Below, in pieces: positions 5,210-10,785 of a stretch of DNA of 13,098 bases. The DNA comes from Christensenellaceae bacterium (lineage in GTDB: Bacteria > Bacillota > Clostridia > Christensenellales > UBA1750). Location: positions 1-13,098 of the forward strand of contig JAITTC010000063.1 in the NCBI GenBank assembly GCA_031287285.1, in the 5' to 3' direction. Made by a program: the position numbers and the translations under genes. Below the pieces are notes generated by a model. The model saw only the letters and a program-made list of their open reading frames with translations. It ran no database searches and had not been told where the DNA came from. How positions within the stretch are numbered: position 1 is the first letter of the stretch; each line of letters starts with the position of its first letter.

Positions 5210-5503
5210 ATGAAAAGACGTGTCGACGAAGTAGGGCGAATTTGTCTGCCTGCAGCTTACAGACGCCAAATGGGAATCAGATGCGGCGGCATGCTCGAAA
5301 TTAGGATGGAACCAAACGTGAACGATCGAATAATCGTTGAGCGCGCAGGGGGCTCGGCCGATTATCTGATGTACGCCCTGGAAGGAATGCTGGTGGAGTG
5401 TGAAAGCGAGAACGAGAAAATGGCCGAGATGATCCGGAACATGATGCGGGGTGCAGAGGAGCTCATCAAGGAGCAGAAAAAATGGAGCGCTGATGATGAG
5501 TAG
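5210..5503 (+). CDS. AbrB/SpoVT-type DNA-binding protein
   Basis: The product is 97 residues. Residues 1-45 (RRVDEVGRICLPAAYRRQMG and LEIRMEPNVNDRIIVER) match the swapped-hairpin AbrB/SpoVT/MraZ DNA-binding fold, whose signature is VDxxGRIxLPxxxRxxLGI. The rest is a glutamate/lysine-rich helix suited to dimerisation. It is presumably a dimeric regulator of the element or host. The GGGAGG ribosome site lies 13 nt from ATG 5210, a slightly long distance. The 3' end overlaps the zinc-ribbon gene by 8 nt (ATGAGTAG), suggesting coupled translation. Confidence 0.8.
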   Translation: MKRRVDEVGRICLPAAYRRQMGIRCGGMLEIRMEPNVNDRIIVERAGGSADYLMYALEGMLVECESENEKMAEMIRNMMRGAEELIKEQKKWSADDE

Positions 5504-5753
5504 ATGTAAGTTTTGCGGCAAGGAAATCCTCTGGGTTACGTCGCGAAGCAGTGGCAGGCCTATTCCGTGCAATCCTGGCCCGATCTACTTTTATCGGGCT
5601 CATGACCGCGATGGGAATCTCGACGCTGACTGCTCTGGCGGCGGGAGGACAAGGCAGGCGAAATGCCGCGTGTGCGATTGCGCTCGGTGCCATGGTGCTT
5701 TTGACGGTCCTTCCAATCCTTTCAATTTTGAAGGGATAGGATTCGGACGATAA
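5496..5753 (+). CDS. Zinc-ribbon phage protein, C-terminus probably altered
   Basis: The product is 85 residues from ATG 5496 (5493 is also possible). RCKFCGKEILWVTSRSSGRP, then IPCNPGPIYFY, is the start of a common Firmicutes phage zinc-ribbon protein. Homologues as I remember them end in a histidine/cysteine second half (G-x-G-x-x-SHxxxCP). Here the frame goes through GRTRQAKCRVCDCARCHG and stops right after GIGFGR, inside a 28-bp hairpin. I suspect the original C-terminus was lost at a junction near 5750. An overlapping +1-frame reading frame (5551-5739) encodes two hydrophobic segments and clouds which frame is used downstream of about 5590. Confidence 0.6.
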   Translation: MSRCKFCGKEILWVTSRSSGRPIPCNPGPIYFYRAHDRDGNLDADCSGGGRTRQAKCRVCDCARCHGAFDGPSNPFNFEGIGFGR

Positions 5754-5776
5754 ATGAGGCGAAGGCCTCATTTATC
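5749..5776. repeat. Perfect 12-bp hairpin at the likely deletion joint
   Basis: Arms GATAAATGAGGC (5749-5760) and GCCTCATTTATC (5765-5776) are exact reverse complements around a GAAG loop. With A-rich left and T-rich right flanks within the arms it resembles a weak intrinsic terminator. The TAA of the zinc-ribbon gene lies in the left arm and the readable SpoIID homology begins within or just after it. Confidence 0.75.
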
Positions 5777-6373
5777 AAAGCGACCGAAAATCAGGTGTTG
5801 ATGTTCGGAGAAAATTTCGCGGATGCCGTCTATACCGACAGCAACGGCGGTCGCACGACCTCGGCGAAGGAGCGATGGGGGAAGGAGATTGCCTACCTGC
5901 CGGCGCAAAATGATGTGTTTGATCAGGGGCAAAAGAATGGCCACGGCGTAGGGATGAGCCAAAGAGGAGCGCAAGCCCGCGCGCTGGCGGGTGGGACCTA
6001 TGACGAGATTCTTCGGTTCTATTATCCAGGGACGGAATTGAAGGACGAGTTCGAACTTGAGGTTTCGGGGATTGTGGAGGGAAGTAGCGAAGAAGATGCG
6101 TCAATCGGCGCGCCGGCTGGCGAAGCGCTGCGAGGCACAATTCGACGCGTGTTGAAGGTTGCAAAGCCGCTGATGCGCGGCGAAGACGTGGAGAACCTCC
6201 AGGCAGCCTTAATCGTCAGGGGATACTCCTGCGGTGCGTCTGGCGCGGACGGAGTGTTCGGCGGTCAAACGGCGGCGGCTGTGCGGCGCTTCCAGGCACA
6301 TGGCAGGCTCGTTGTTGACGGGAAAGTAGGAAAGTTCACGGCTGCGGCCCTTGGGCTCAAATGGGAAGGATAA
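5750..6373 (+). pseudogene. 5'-truncated SpoIID/LytB-domain lysin with peptidoglycan-binding domain
   Basis: The frame has no credible start: it is open only from 5732, and the possible starts (GTG 5795, TTG 5798, ATG 5801) lack a good ribosome site. What remains matches the C-terminal half of a SpoIID/LytB domain (AVYTDSNGGRTTSAKERWGK, then NGHGVGMSQRGAQARALAGG, then YYPGT), with the conserved His at 5942-5944. After a linker comes a PG_binding_1 domain (about 6173-6355: MRGEDVENLQAALIVRGY, then FGGQTAAAVRRFQ). SpoIID-type proteins cleave peptidoglycan glycan strands. As I recall the catalytic Glu lies in the N-terminal half, which is absent here. So it is probably a dead endolysin remnant, or at best a cell-wall-binding fragment. 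A strong terminator follows. Confidence 0.75.
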
Positions 6374-6378
6374 AAAAA

Positions 6379-6413
6379 GAGGGTTCTCGCCAAACGGCGG
6401 GAGCCCTCTTTTT
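6379..6413 (+). terminator. Intrinsic terminator after the lysin
   Basis: A 13-pair stem (GAGGGTTCTCGCC at 6379-6391 with GGCGGGAGCCCTC at 6396-6408, two G-U pairs) has an AAAC loop, an A-run before and TTTTT after. It marks the right end of the rightward prophage transcription unit. Confidence 0.9.
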
Positions 6414-6481
6414 GTTTGTAAAACCGCTTGACGGTGAGAAGGTGGCGGGAAATGTGTGGGACAGAAACGAATGATATAATG

Positions 6482-6508
6482 AAAAAACGCCTATTTAAGG
6501 CGATTTTT
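6482..6508 (-). terminator. Intrinsic terminator of ssrA
   Basis: Stem CGCCT (6488-6492) and AGGCG (6498-6502) with loop ATTTA. The minus strand gives six T after the stem (6487-6482), and the plus strand also has TTTTT at 6504-6508, so it can work in both directions. It lies 2 nt beyond the tmRNA 3' end. Confidence 0.8.
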
Positions 6509-6510
6509 CA

Positions 6511-6540
6511 TGGTGGAGGCGAGGGGAATCGAACCCCTGT
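6511..6540. other. Putative attachment-site core at the ssrA 3' end
   Basis: The 3' end of ssrA (T-arm and acceptor arm) directly borders the phage-like block. Many temperate phages and islands integrate here and regenerate the gene end. No second copy of this sequence is visible in positions 1-6510, so the other site would have to lie left of the window. This is inference from position only. Confidence 0.3.
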
Positions 6541-6738
6541 CCGAAAAGCTGACTAAGCGGGCTTCTCCGAGCGCAGTCGACGCTTTAAATTTCCCTTTTC
6601 CAAGCTCCCGTCGGCAGGATCAAGGGGCCGGTAGCTTCATAAATACGGCTTGCCGCAAAGCTTAGGCAAGTTCGGTGCCCTGTATTTCTTGCGCCGGGGG
6701 CCGAGGCTACAGGTGGCCTCGGGCCGACGTCGCGGGGA

Positions 6739-6783
6739 TTAGGCCGCGAAAGCTAATTGATTGTTGTCAGTTGTTGTTTGCCC
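6739..6783 (-). other. tmRNA tag-peptide reading frame
   Basis: Only one frame runs from a plausible resume codon to the TAA (6741-6739). It starts with GGG (6783-6781) and encodes GQTTTDNNQLAFAA. The Ala brought by tmRNA itself precedes it, giving A-GQTTTDNNQLAFAA. A Gly resume codon is also used in Bacillus subtilis (GKTNSFNQNVALAA). The hydrophobic AFAA end is typical of degradation tags recognised by ClpXP. Confidence 0.85.
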
Positions 6784-6874
6784 CGCTTGTTGCGCGGTTG
6801 CGGGTCCGCGGCTCGCTTACCGAATAACCATGCTCCCCGTCGAAACCAGTACGCCCCCATGAAAGCACGCCTTC

Positions 6875-6883
6875 AGTATAGCA
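6875..6883 (-). promoter_or_regulatory. ssrA promoter, extended -10
   Basis: The minus strand reads TGCTATACT, with the mature tmRNA 5' end 17 nt downstream. A weak -35 (TTTTAA) lies 17 nt upstream. This fits a constitutive sigma-A promoter with an extended -10. Confidence 0.7.
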
Positions 6884-7066
6884 CAAAGTCCATCTTCTTA
6901 AAAGCGCGACTTTTTGACGCGTGGTAAGCGGTATGGATTGAAGCTGCGTGAGCCGCAAATGGATGTGGAAAGCGCAAAGCGGCGCTTTGTTTTTGAGGCA
7001 CTATGAGAAAGCCCATAGCTTGGAGCAAGCGGCACTAGCCAGAGGGCTTTGCCTGCAAGTTCCCCC
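6884..7066. other. Intergenic region between ssrA and the T-box promoter
   Basis: No convincing gene is seen. It contains a small hairpin followed by T residues on the plus strand (CAAAGC 6975-6980, GGC loop, GCTTTG 6984-6989, then TTTTT). A 7-bp inverted repeat (AAAGCCC near 7003-7009 and GGGCTTT near 7044-7050) has a long loop. Neither can be assigned to a gene. Confidence 0.5.
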
Positions 7067-7095
7067 TTGACTTTCCTTCAGGCCTTGGCTATAGT
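7067..7095 (+). promoter_or_regulatory. Promoter of the glyQS T-box leader
   Basis: TTGACT (7067-7072), a 17-nt spacer and TATAGT (7090-7095) form a near-consensus sigma-A promoter. Transcription should begin near 7102, just before T-box stem I. Confidence 0.85.
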
Positions 7096-7101
7096 ATGGA
7101 A

Positions 7102-7311
7102 GTAGAATCACATAGCGTGATGAACGGAAACGAGTAGGCTTCTTTTTGCGGCAAAGAGAGTCGGCGGCGCTGTAAGCCGATGCGCGAATCGAAGCTGAAG
7201 GCAGCCGGGAGCGCATTCTTTTCAAAGCTGGGCGTGCTTTGCGCCAATTGGGGTGGAACCGCGGAAGGGTTGGCCTTTCGTCCCTAAAAAGAGGGATGAG
7301 AAGGCTTTTTT
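7102..7311 (+). promoter_or_regulatory. Glycine T-box riboswitch leader
   Basis: The leader senses uncharged tRNA-Gly and prevents termination ahead of glyQS. The stem I landmarks are present in order: ATGA and AGTA (7118-7137) of the loop-E/K-turn region, AGAGAG (7155-7160), and a specifier loop GAAGGCA with the Gly codon GGC at 7200-7202. The T-box core GGGTGGAACCGCGG lies at 7251-7264, and its TGGA can pair with the tRNA acceptor end. The terminator (7273-7311) overlaps the antiterminator region. Specifier and downstream gene agree, which makes the assignment firm. Confidence 0.95.
7273..7311 (+). terminator. Conditional terminator of the T-box leader
   Basis: GCCTTTCGTCCCT (7273-7285) pairs with AGGGATGAGAAGGC (7292-7305) around an AAAAAG loop, with one bulge and a G-U pair, followed by TTTTTT (7306-7311). 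It forms when tRNA-Gly is charged. Confidence 0.9.
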
Positions 7312-7339
7312 CTTTATAAAATGAAGGAGGAAATCGAGC

Positions 7340-8710
7340 ATGGCAGTAGAGAGTATGGATAAATTGGTGGCCCTATGCAAGGGCAGGGGCTTCATCTTCG
7401 CGGGCTCCGAGATCTATGGCGGCTTAGCCAACACCTGGGACTATGGACCGTTGGGTGTTGAATTCAAGAACAACGTAAAAAAGGCCTGGTGGCGCAAATT
7501 CGTGACCGAGAGCGAATATAACGTGGGCGTTGACTGTTCCATCCTGATGAATCGCGAGGTCTGGGTGGCCTCGGGTCATGTGGGCAACTTCAACGACCCT
7601 TTAATCGACTGCAAGGCCTGCAAGTCGCGCTATCGGGCCGACAAGCTGATCCAAGAGGTTTCTGGCGTCGACGCCGATGGCTGGAGCAACGAAAAGCTGG
7701 AAGGCTTCATTGCCGAAAGCGGCATCGCTTGCCCGGTCTGCGGCAAGAAGGAGTTCACCTCCATTCGCAAGTTCAACATGATGTTCAAGACATTTCAAGG
7801 CGTCACCGAGGACGCGCAGGCGGAAATTTATCTGCGCCCAGAAACCGCCCAGGGCATCTTCGTCAACTTTAAAAACATCGCGAGAACCACGCGCAAGAAG
7901 CTGCCCTTCGGCATCGCGCAGATCGGCAAATCCTTCCGAAACGAGATCACCCCGGGCAACTTCACCTTCAGAACCCGCGAGTTTGAGCAGATGGAGCTTG
8001 AGTTCTTCTGCGAGCCCGGCAAGGATCTCGAGTGGTTCAATTATTGGCGGGCTTTTTGCCGCGATTTTCTTCTTTCGCTCGGCATGTCTGAAGAGCATCT
8101 GCGCCTGCGCGACCACGGCGAGGAAGAGCTCTCGTTCTATTCAAACGCCACGACGGACTTCGAGTATTTCTTCCCCTTTGGCTGGGGCGAGCTTTGGGGG
8201 ATCGCCGACCGCACGGACTACGACCTAAAGCAGCACCAGGAGCATAGCGGCGAATCGATGGAATACATCGACCCCGTCACCAATGAGCGCTTTCTGCCTT
8301 ACTGCATTGAGCCCTCTCTGGGGGCAGACCGCGTAGCGCTGGCCTTCCTTTGCGACGCCTACGAGGAACAGCAGCTCGAAAAGGATAGTCGCGTGGTTCT
8401 TCACCTGCACCCGGCCCTGGCGCCCTTCAAGGCCGCCGTTTTGCCCCTGCAGAAGAACAAGCTGGGCGAGAAGGCCAAGGAGATCTACGACGCCCTGCGC
8501 AAGGCCTTCCCGGTCGATTATGACGAAACCGGCTCCATCGGCAAGCGCTACCGCCGCCAGGATGAAATCGGCACCCCCTTCTGCCTGACCGTGGACTTCG
8601 ACACCGAAAATGACGGTTGCGTCACCGTGCGCGAGCGCGACGCCATGACTCAAGAGCGCGTGCCCATCGCGGATCTTCGCGCCTATATCGAAGAAAGGCT
8701 TGAATTTTAA
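7340..8710 (+). CDS. glyQS: Glycine--tRNA ligase, single-chain alpha2 type
   Basis: The enzyme attaches glycine to tRNA-Gly in the cytoplasm, using ATP, as a homodimer. The 456-residue length fits the single-chain bacterial family, unlike the two-subunit GlyQ/GlyS. Motifs seen are the N-terminal GFIFAGSEIYGGLANTWDYG (17-36) and a zinc-ribbon-like insertion with C91, C94, C131 and C134. Also present are RPETAQG (166-172), motif 2 FRNEI to FEQME (199-219), motif 3 EPSLGADRVALAFL (near 315-328) and a C-terminal anticodon-binding domain (about 350-456). ATG 7340 follows AAGGAGG. Expression is controlled by the upstream glycine T-box. The next gene starts 2 nt after the stop. Confidence 0.97.
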   Translation: MAVESMDKLVALCKGRGFIFAGSEIYGGLANTWDYGPLGVEFKNNVKKAWWRKFVTESEYNVGVDCSILMNREVWVASGHVGNFNDPLIDCKACKSRYRADKLIQEVSGVDADGWSNEKLEGFIAESGIACPVCGKKEFTSIRKFNMMFKTFQGVTEDAQAEIYLRPETAQGIFVNFKNIARTTRKKLPFGIAQIGKSFRNEITPGNFTFRTREFEQMELEFFCEPGKDLEWFNYWRAFCRDFLLSLGMSEEHLRLRDHGEEELSFYSNATTDFEYFFPFGWGELWGIADRTDYDLKQHQEHSGESMEYIDPVTNERFLPYCIEPSLGADRVALAFLCDAYEEQQLEKDSRVVLHLHPALAPFKAAVLPLQKNKLGEKAKEIYDALRKAFPVDYDETGSIGKRYRRQDEIGTPFCLTVDFDTENDGCVTVRERDAMTQERVPIADLRAYIEERLEF

Positions 8711-8712
8711 AG

Positions 8713-9282
8713 ATGATCGAGCTTTTGGGCGCCGATCAGGCCGATTGGCTCTATCGCACGCGCCTTCAAAGGGATTTCCCACGCTCGGAGCTTCGGCCAC
8801 TCCTCTCGATCAAGACCCTGCTTCGCTCGGCCAACTACAGCCTTCTAAAGTGGACCGAAAACGGCGAGATGCTGGCCTACGCGACCCTTATCCACGGCGA
8901 GGGGATCCGCGGCGCGCTGCTGGATTACTTTGCCGTGGAGGAGGGGAGGCGAGGGCAGGGCATTGGCGGCCGCTTCCTAAGCGAATTGCGCGGCTTTTTG
9001 CGCGCAGATGGCATCGTGATTGAGAGCGAGTTGCCAGAAGCCGCAGAAGACCCTGCTGAGCGCTCTTTGCGGGAGCGCCGCATCGCCTTTTACGAGCGCT
9101 GCGGTGCCGAGCGCTCCAGCCTTGGCTGGCGAGTCTTCTCGGTGGACTATGCCCTGCTCTGGCTGCCCATCGAGCGCCCCCTGGCCGAGGTTTCACCCGG
9201 CGAAATGGTTCAGGCGCTCTACGCGCTTTCGATGCCCGCGCCCATGCGCGCGATGGCGACCAAACTATATACGATGGATTAA
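8713..9282 (+). CDS. GNAT-family N-acetyltransferase
   Basis: The product is 189 residues. The GNAT core is visible as LLDYFAVEEGRRGQGIGGRF (69-88), containing the acetyl-CoA pyrophosphate loop R/Q-x-x-G-x-G/A, followed by the helix LSELRGFLR and a late beta strand with YERCGAERSSLGWRVF. The substrate cannot be read from sequence. The C-terminal 45 residues extend past the core. ATG 8713 lies 2 nt after the glyQS stop, without a strong ribosome site of its own, so translation is probably coupled and expression shares the T-box. A terminator follows at once. Confidence 0.85.
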   Translation: MIELLGADQADWLYRTRLQRDFPRSELRPLLSIKTLLRSANYSLLKWTENGEMLAYATLIHGEGIRGALLDYFAVEEGRRGQGIGGRFLSELRGFLRADGIVIESELPEAAEDPAERSLRERRIAFYERCGAERSSLGWRVFSVDYALLWLPIERPLAEVSPGEMVQALYALSMPAPMRAMATKLYTMD

Positions 9283-9292
9283 GAAGGAATCC

Positions 9293-9327
9293 AAAGGCCG
9301 CGAAAAGAACGGTTTCGCGGCCTTTTT
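9293..9327 (+). terminator. Intrinsic terminator of the glyQS operon
   Basis: Arms AAAGGCCGCGAAA (9293-9305) and TTTCGCGGCCTTT (9313-9325) are perfect complements with a 7-nt loop, ending in TTTTT. It lies 10 nt after the acetyltransferase stop. Confidence 0.95.
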
Positions 9328-9488
9328 GCATGCAAAACCCAAATGAAATAAGCTGCCTTGCGAAGGATAATCAAGGCGGATTATTGAATGCCGATAGCTT
9401 TGAATGCCTCCATCGGCAGGATGGATCGATCTTCAGTCATAAAAAAAGAGGGCCGTTAAAATGCGCTTTCTGCGGCTTCGTGCGGGCC
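9328..9488. other. Intergenic region with minor inverted repeats
   Basis: No credible gene is seen. It contains short inverted repeats (ATAATC/GATTAT near 9367-9384, GCCGAT/ATCGGC near 9390-9417). An 8-bp hairpin GTGCGGGC/GCCCGCAC (9480-9508) has a loop holding the stop codon of the leftward gene at 9489. A run of A at 9442-9448 gives a T-run on the minus strand, a possible end point for that gene's transcript. Confidence 0.4.
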
Positions 9489-9740
9489 TTATCCGCCCAT
9501 GCCCGCACAAAGCTTATTTCCCAGCCGGCTTAGCGTCTTGCAGGGCTCGTATTTCGCTTGCTCGCTATATTCGGTGCAGCTTTCGCCGCGCTTGTAAACG
9601 AGCGCATCGCGCAGAATGCTCACAAGCTCGGTGATTTCGCCTTCACCTAGGGCGTCCGCCAAAAGGCCTCTGAAAGGCCCCGTTCCCATCGGACTTTGGC
9701 CCAAAGCCGCGCACAGCACAAGCGCGGCGCGCGCCGCCAA
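9489..9740 (-). CDS. Small hypothetical protein, start possibly frameshifted
   Basis: The open frame encodes 83 residues. The C-terminal part is convincingly protein-like (EITELVSILRDALVYKRGES, with two cysteines near the end), with third-position GC like its neighbours. The only start at the frame's 5' end is TTG (9740) with no ribosome site. An ATG at 9762, behind GGGGGAA, is one base out of frame. Removing one A from the run AAAA at 9756-9753 would give MKKGPGPLAARAALVLCAAL joined to the frame. So this is either a fresh frameshift, a sequencing error, or a gene starting at the internal ATG at 9689. The family was not recognised. Confidence 0.45.
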   Translation of the reverse strand: MAARAALVLCAALGQSPMGTGPFRGLLADALGEGEITELVSILRDALVYKRGESCTEYSEQAKYEPCKTLSRLGNKLCAGMGG

Positions 9741-9776
9741 AGGGCCAGGCCCTTTTCTTCATTTCCCCCATATCAT

Positions 9777-9824
9777 AAGATGGCGTTTCGGGGGCGATAT
9801 TGCACCCGAAACGCCATCTTTTTT
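9777..9824. terminator. Long perfect terminator hairpin after crcB
   Basis: Arms AAGATGGCGTTTCGGG (9777-9792) and CCCGAAACGCCATCTT (9805-9820) are perfect 16-bp complements with a 12-nt loop. The T-run (9819-9824) is on the plus strand, while the gene it should serve, crcB, is on the minus strand, where the stem is followed only by TTATGATAT. It may work in both directions. Confidence 0.8.
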
Positions 9825-9832
9825 ATGCTGAT

Positions 9833-10216
9833 TTACGCTTCTCTGAAGATCGCCCCGCCCAGGGCGGCGCCGGCGAAGACGAGGCCAAGGCTCAGCACGA
9901 GGTTCGCGCTATGGTTCAGGCCGGCCGCTAGAAAGCTGCCCTTGTCAAGGAACTGAACCGTTTCCTGGCTCGTGGTCGAAAAGGTGCTCAGGCCCCCCAG
10001 CAGCCCGCTGGCCAAAAAGGACTTGAGCCGCTCGTCGAGATTGCCGGCTCTTCGCTCCGCGCCGATGATAAAGCCGATGGCGAATGCCGCGAGCAGGTTC
10101 GAGAGCAGCGTCCCATAGGGGAAGGCTGGGGCGAGCCGCAGCAAGGCCTTCGTCGTGACGAAGCGCAGGCAAGCGCCGATAAAGCCGCCAAATCCCGCGC
10201 ACAGGAGGCTTTGCAT
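9833..10216 (-). CDS. crcB: Fluoride ion channel CrcB/Fluc
   Basis: The product exports fluoride through the cytoplasmic membrane as a dual-topology dimer. The 127-residue length is typical. Family motifs are present: GGFIGACLRF (10-19), GTLLSNLLAAFAIGF with the pore Asn40 (35-49), and GLLGGLSTFSTTSQE (71-85) with the fluoride-lining Phe/Ser/Thr residues. Four hydrophobic helices span the length. ATG 10216 lies 3 nt after the nitroreductase stop, so it is translationally coupled as the third gene of a leftward operon. Only one crcB copy is seen, suggesting a homodimer. No fluoride riboswitch was found upstream of the operon. Confidence 0.93.
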   Translation of the reverse strand: MQSLLCAGFGGFIGACLRFVTTKALLRLAPAFPYGTLLSNLLAAFAIGFIIGAERRAGNLDERLKSFLASGLLGGLSTFSTTSQETVQFLDKGSFLAAGLNHSANLVLSLGLVFAGAALGGAIFREA

Positions 10217-10219
10217 GGC

Positions 10220-10738
10220 TTACAGCCTGTTATAGAAGATGGTTTCTGCGCCGTCCAGACGCTGGGCGTGCCTGTCAGAGGGTTCCGCGTCGCCGGCCGG
10301 ATGCCCGATGGGCAAAACCGCTACGGGCACGAGGTTTTGGGGCACGCCAAAGAGCTCCGTGACCTTCGCCGGGTCAAAATGCATCACCCAGGTGCTGCCA
10401 AGGCCAAGGTCAGCGGCCTGAAGCATCATGTGGTCGGTGATGATGCTGGCGTCGACCCAGCCAGAGCGCTCGCCGTCGAAGGGGCGCGTCCAGGCCGCGC
10501 CGCTGTCGTAAAAGACGATCAGCGCCACCGGCGCGCCGAAGCGGCAGTTCGTGCACTGGTCGAGCTTTTTGAGGCCCTCTTCCTCGGTGAGAACCAGCAC
10601 GCGCTGGGGCTGGCGGTTTGCGGCCGTCGGCGCGACGCGGCCGGCCTCCAGGATGGTTTCAAGCTCCGCCTTGGTTACGGGCTCGGCGCTGAACTTTCGC
10701 ACGGAATAGCGCGCGGTGGTTAAGGCTTTAAAATCCAT
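10220..10738 (-). CDS. Nitroreductase family protein (FMN-dependent)
   Basis: The product is 172 residues from ATG 10738, with AAGGAGG upstream; the in-frame ATG at 10756 lies inside that site's context. TARYSVRKF (8-16) is the FMN-phosphate-binding start of the family, and APTAANRQPQRVLVLT (37-52) and LGLGSTWVMHF are later flavin-fold segments, closing with VAVLPIGHPA. Such enzymes are cytoplasmic NAD(P)H-dependent flavoproteins reducing nitro or quinone compounds; the substrate cannot be told. It lies 47 nt after the aldo/keto reductase and 3 nt before crcB. Confidence 0.9.
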   Translation of the reverse strand: MDFKALTTARYSVRKFSAEPVTKAELETILEAGRVAPTAANRQPQRVLVLTEEEGLKKLDQCTNCRFGAPVALIVFYDSGAAWTRPFDGERSGWVDASIITDHMMLQAADLGLGSTWVMHFDPAKVTELFGVPQNLVPVAVLPIGHPAGDAEPSDRHAQRLDGAETIFYNRL

Positions 10739-10785
10739 GTGGTTTTCCTCCTTCAAGTCTTATATAAAAAGCTTGTGATGGCCTG

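Larger units (their letters stand above)
6511..6858 (-). ncRNA. ssrA: Transfer-messenger RNA (tmRNA)
   Basis: The 348-nt RNA rescues stalled ribosomes by trans-translation with SmpB. On the minus strand the 5' end GGGGGCGTACTGGTTTCGAC (from 6858) is the standard tmRNA start. The 3' end carries the T-arm GGGGTTCGATTCCCC, then CGCCTCCA and an encoded CCA (ending at 6511). The seven-pair acceptor stem contains the G3-U pair that alanyl-tRNA synthetase needs. The tag reading frame lies at 6739-6783. The 3' end faces the prophage remnant, consistent with use as an attachment site. It has its own promoter (6875-6883) and terminator. Confidence 0.97.

Noticed and set aside
1..6510. Search for a second copy of the ssrA 3' end (other attachment site), integrase, terminase, portal or capsid genes
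   Set aside because: None could be seen by eye in this interval.
6767..6958. Minus-strand frame of 63 codons over the ssrA 5' half and upstream
   Set aside because: The region is tmRNA and its promoter.
7001..7225. Minus-strand frame opposite the T-box leader
   Set aside because: Overlaps a promoter and structured leader; no coding character.
7601..8116. Minus-strand frame inside glyQS
   Set aside because: Antisense to a conserved enzyme; shadow of its codon bias.
8225..8800. Minus-strand frame over the glyQS 3' end
   Set aside because: Antisense to GlyRS and the acetyltransferase start; no ribosome site.
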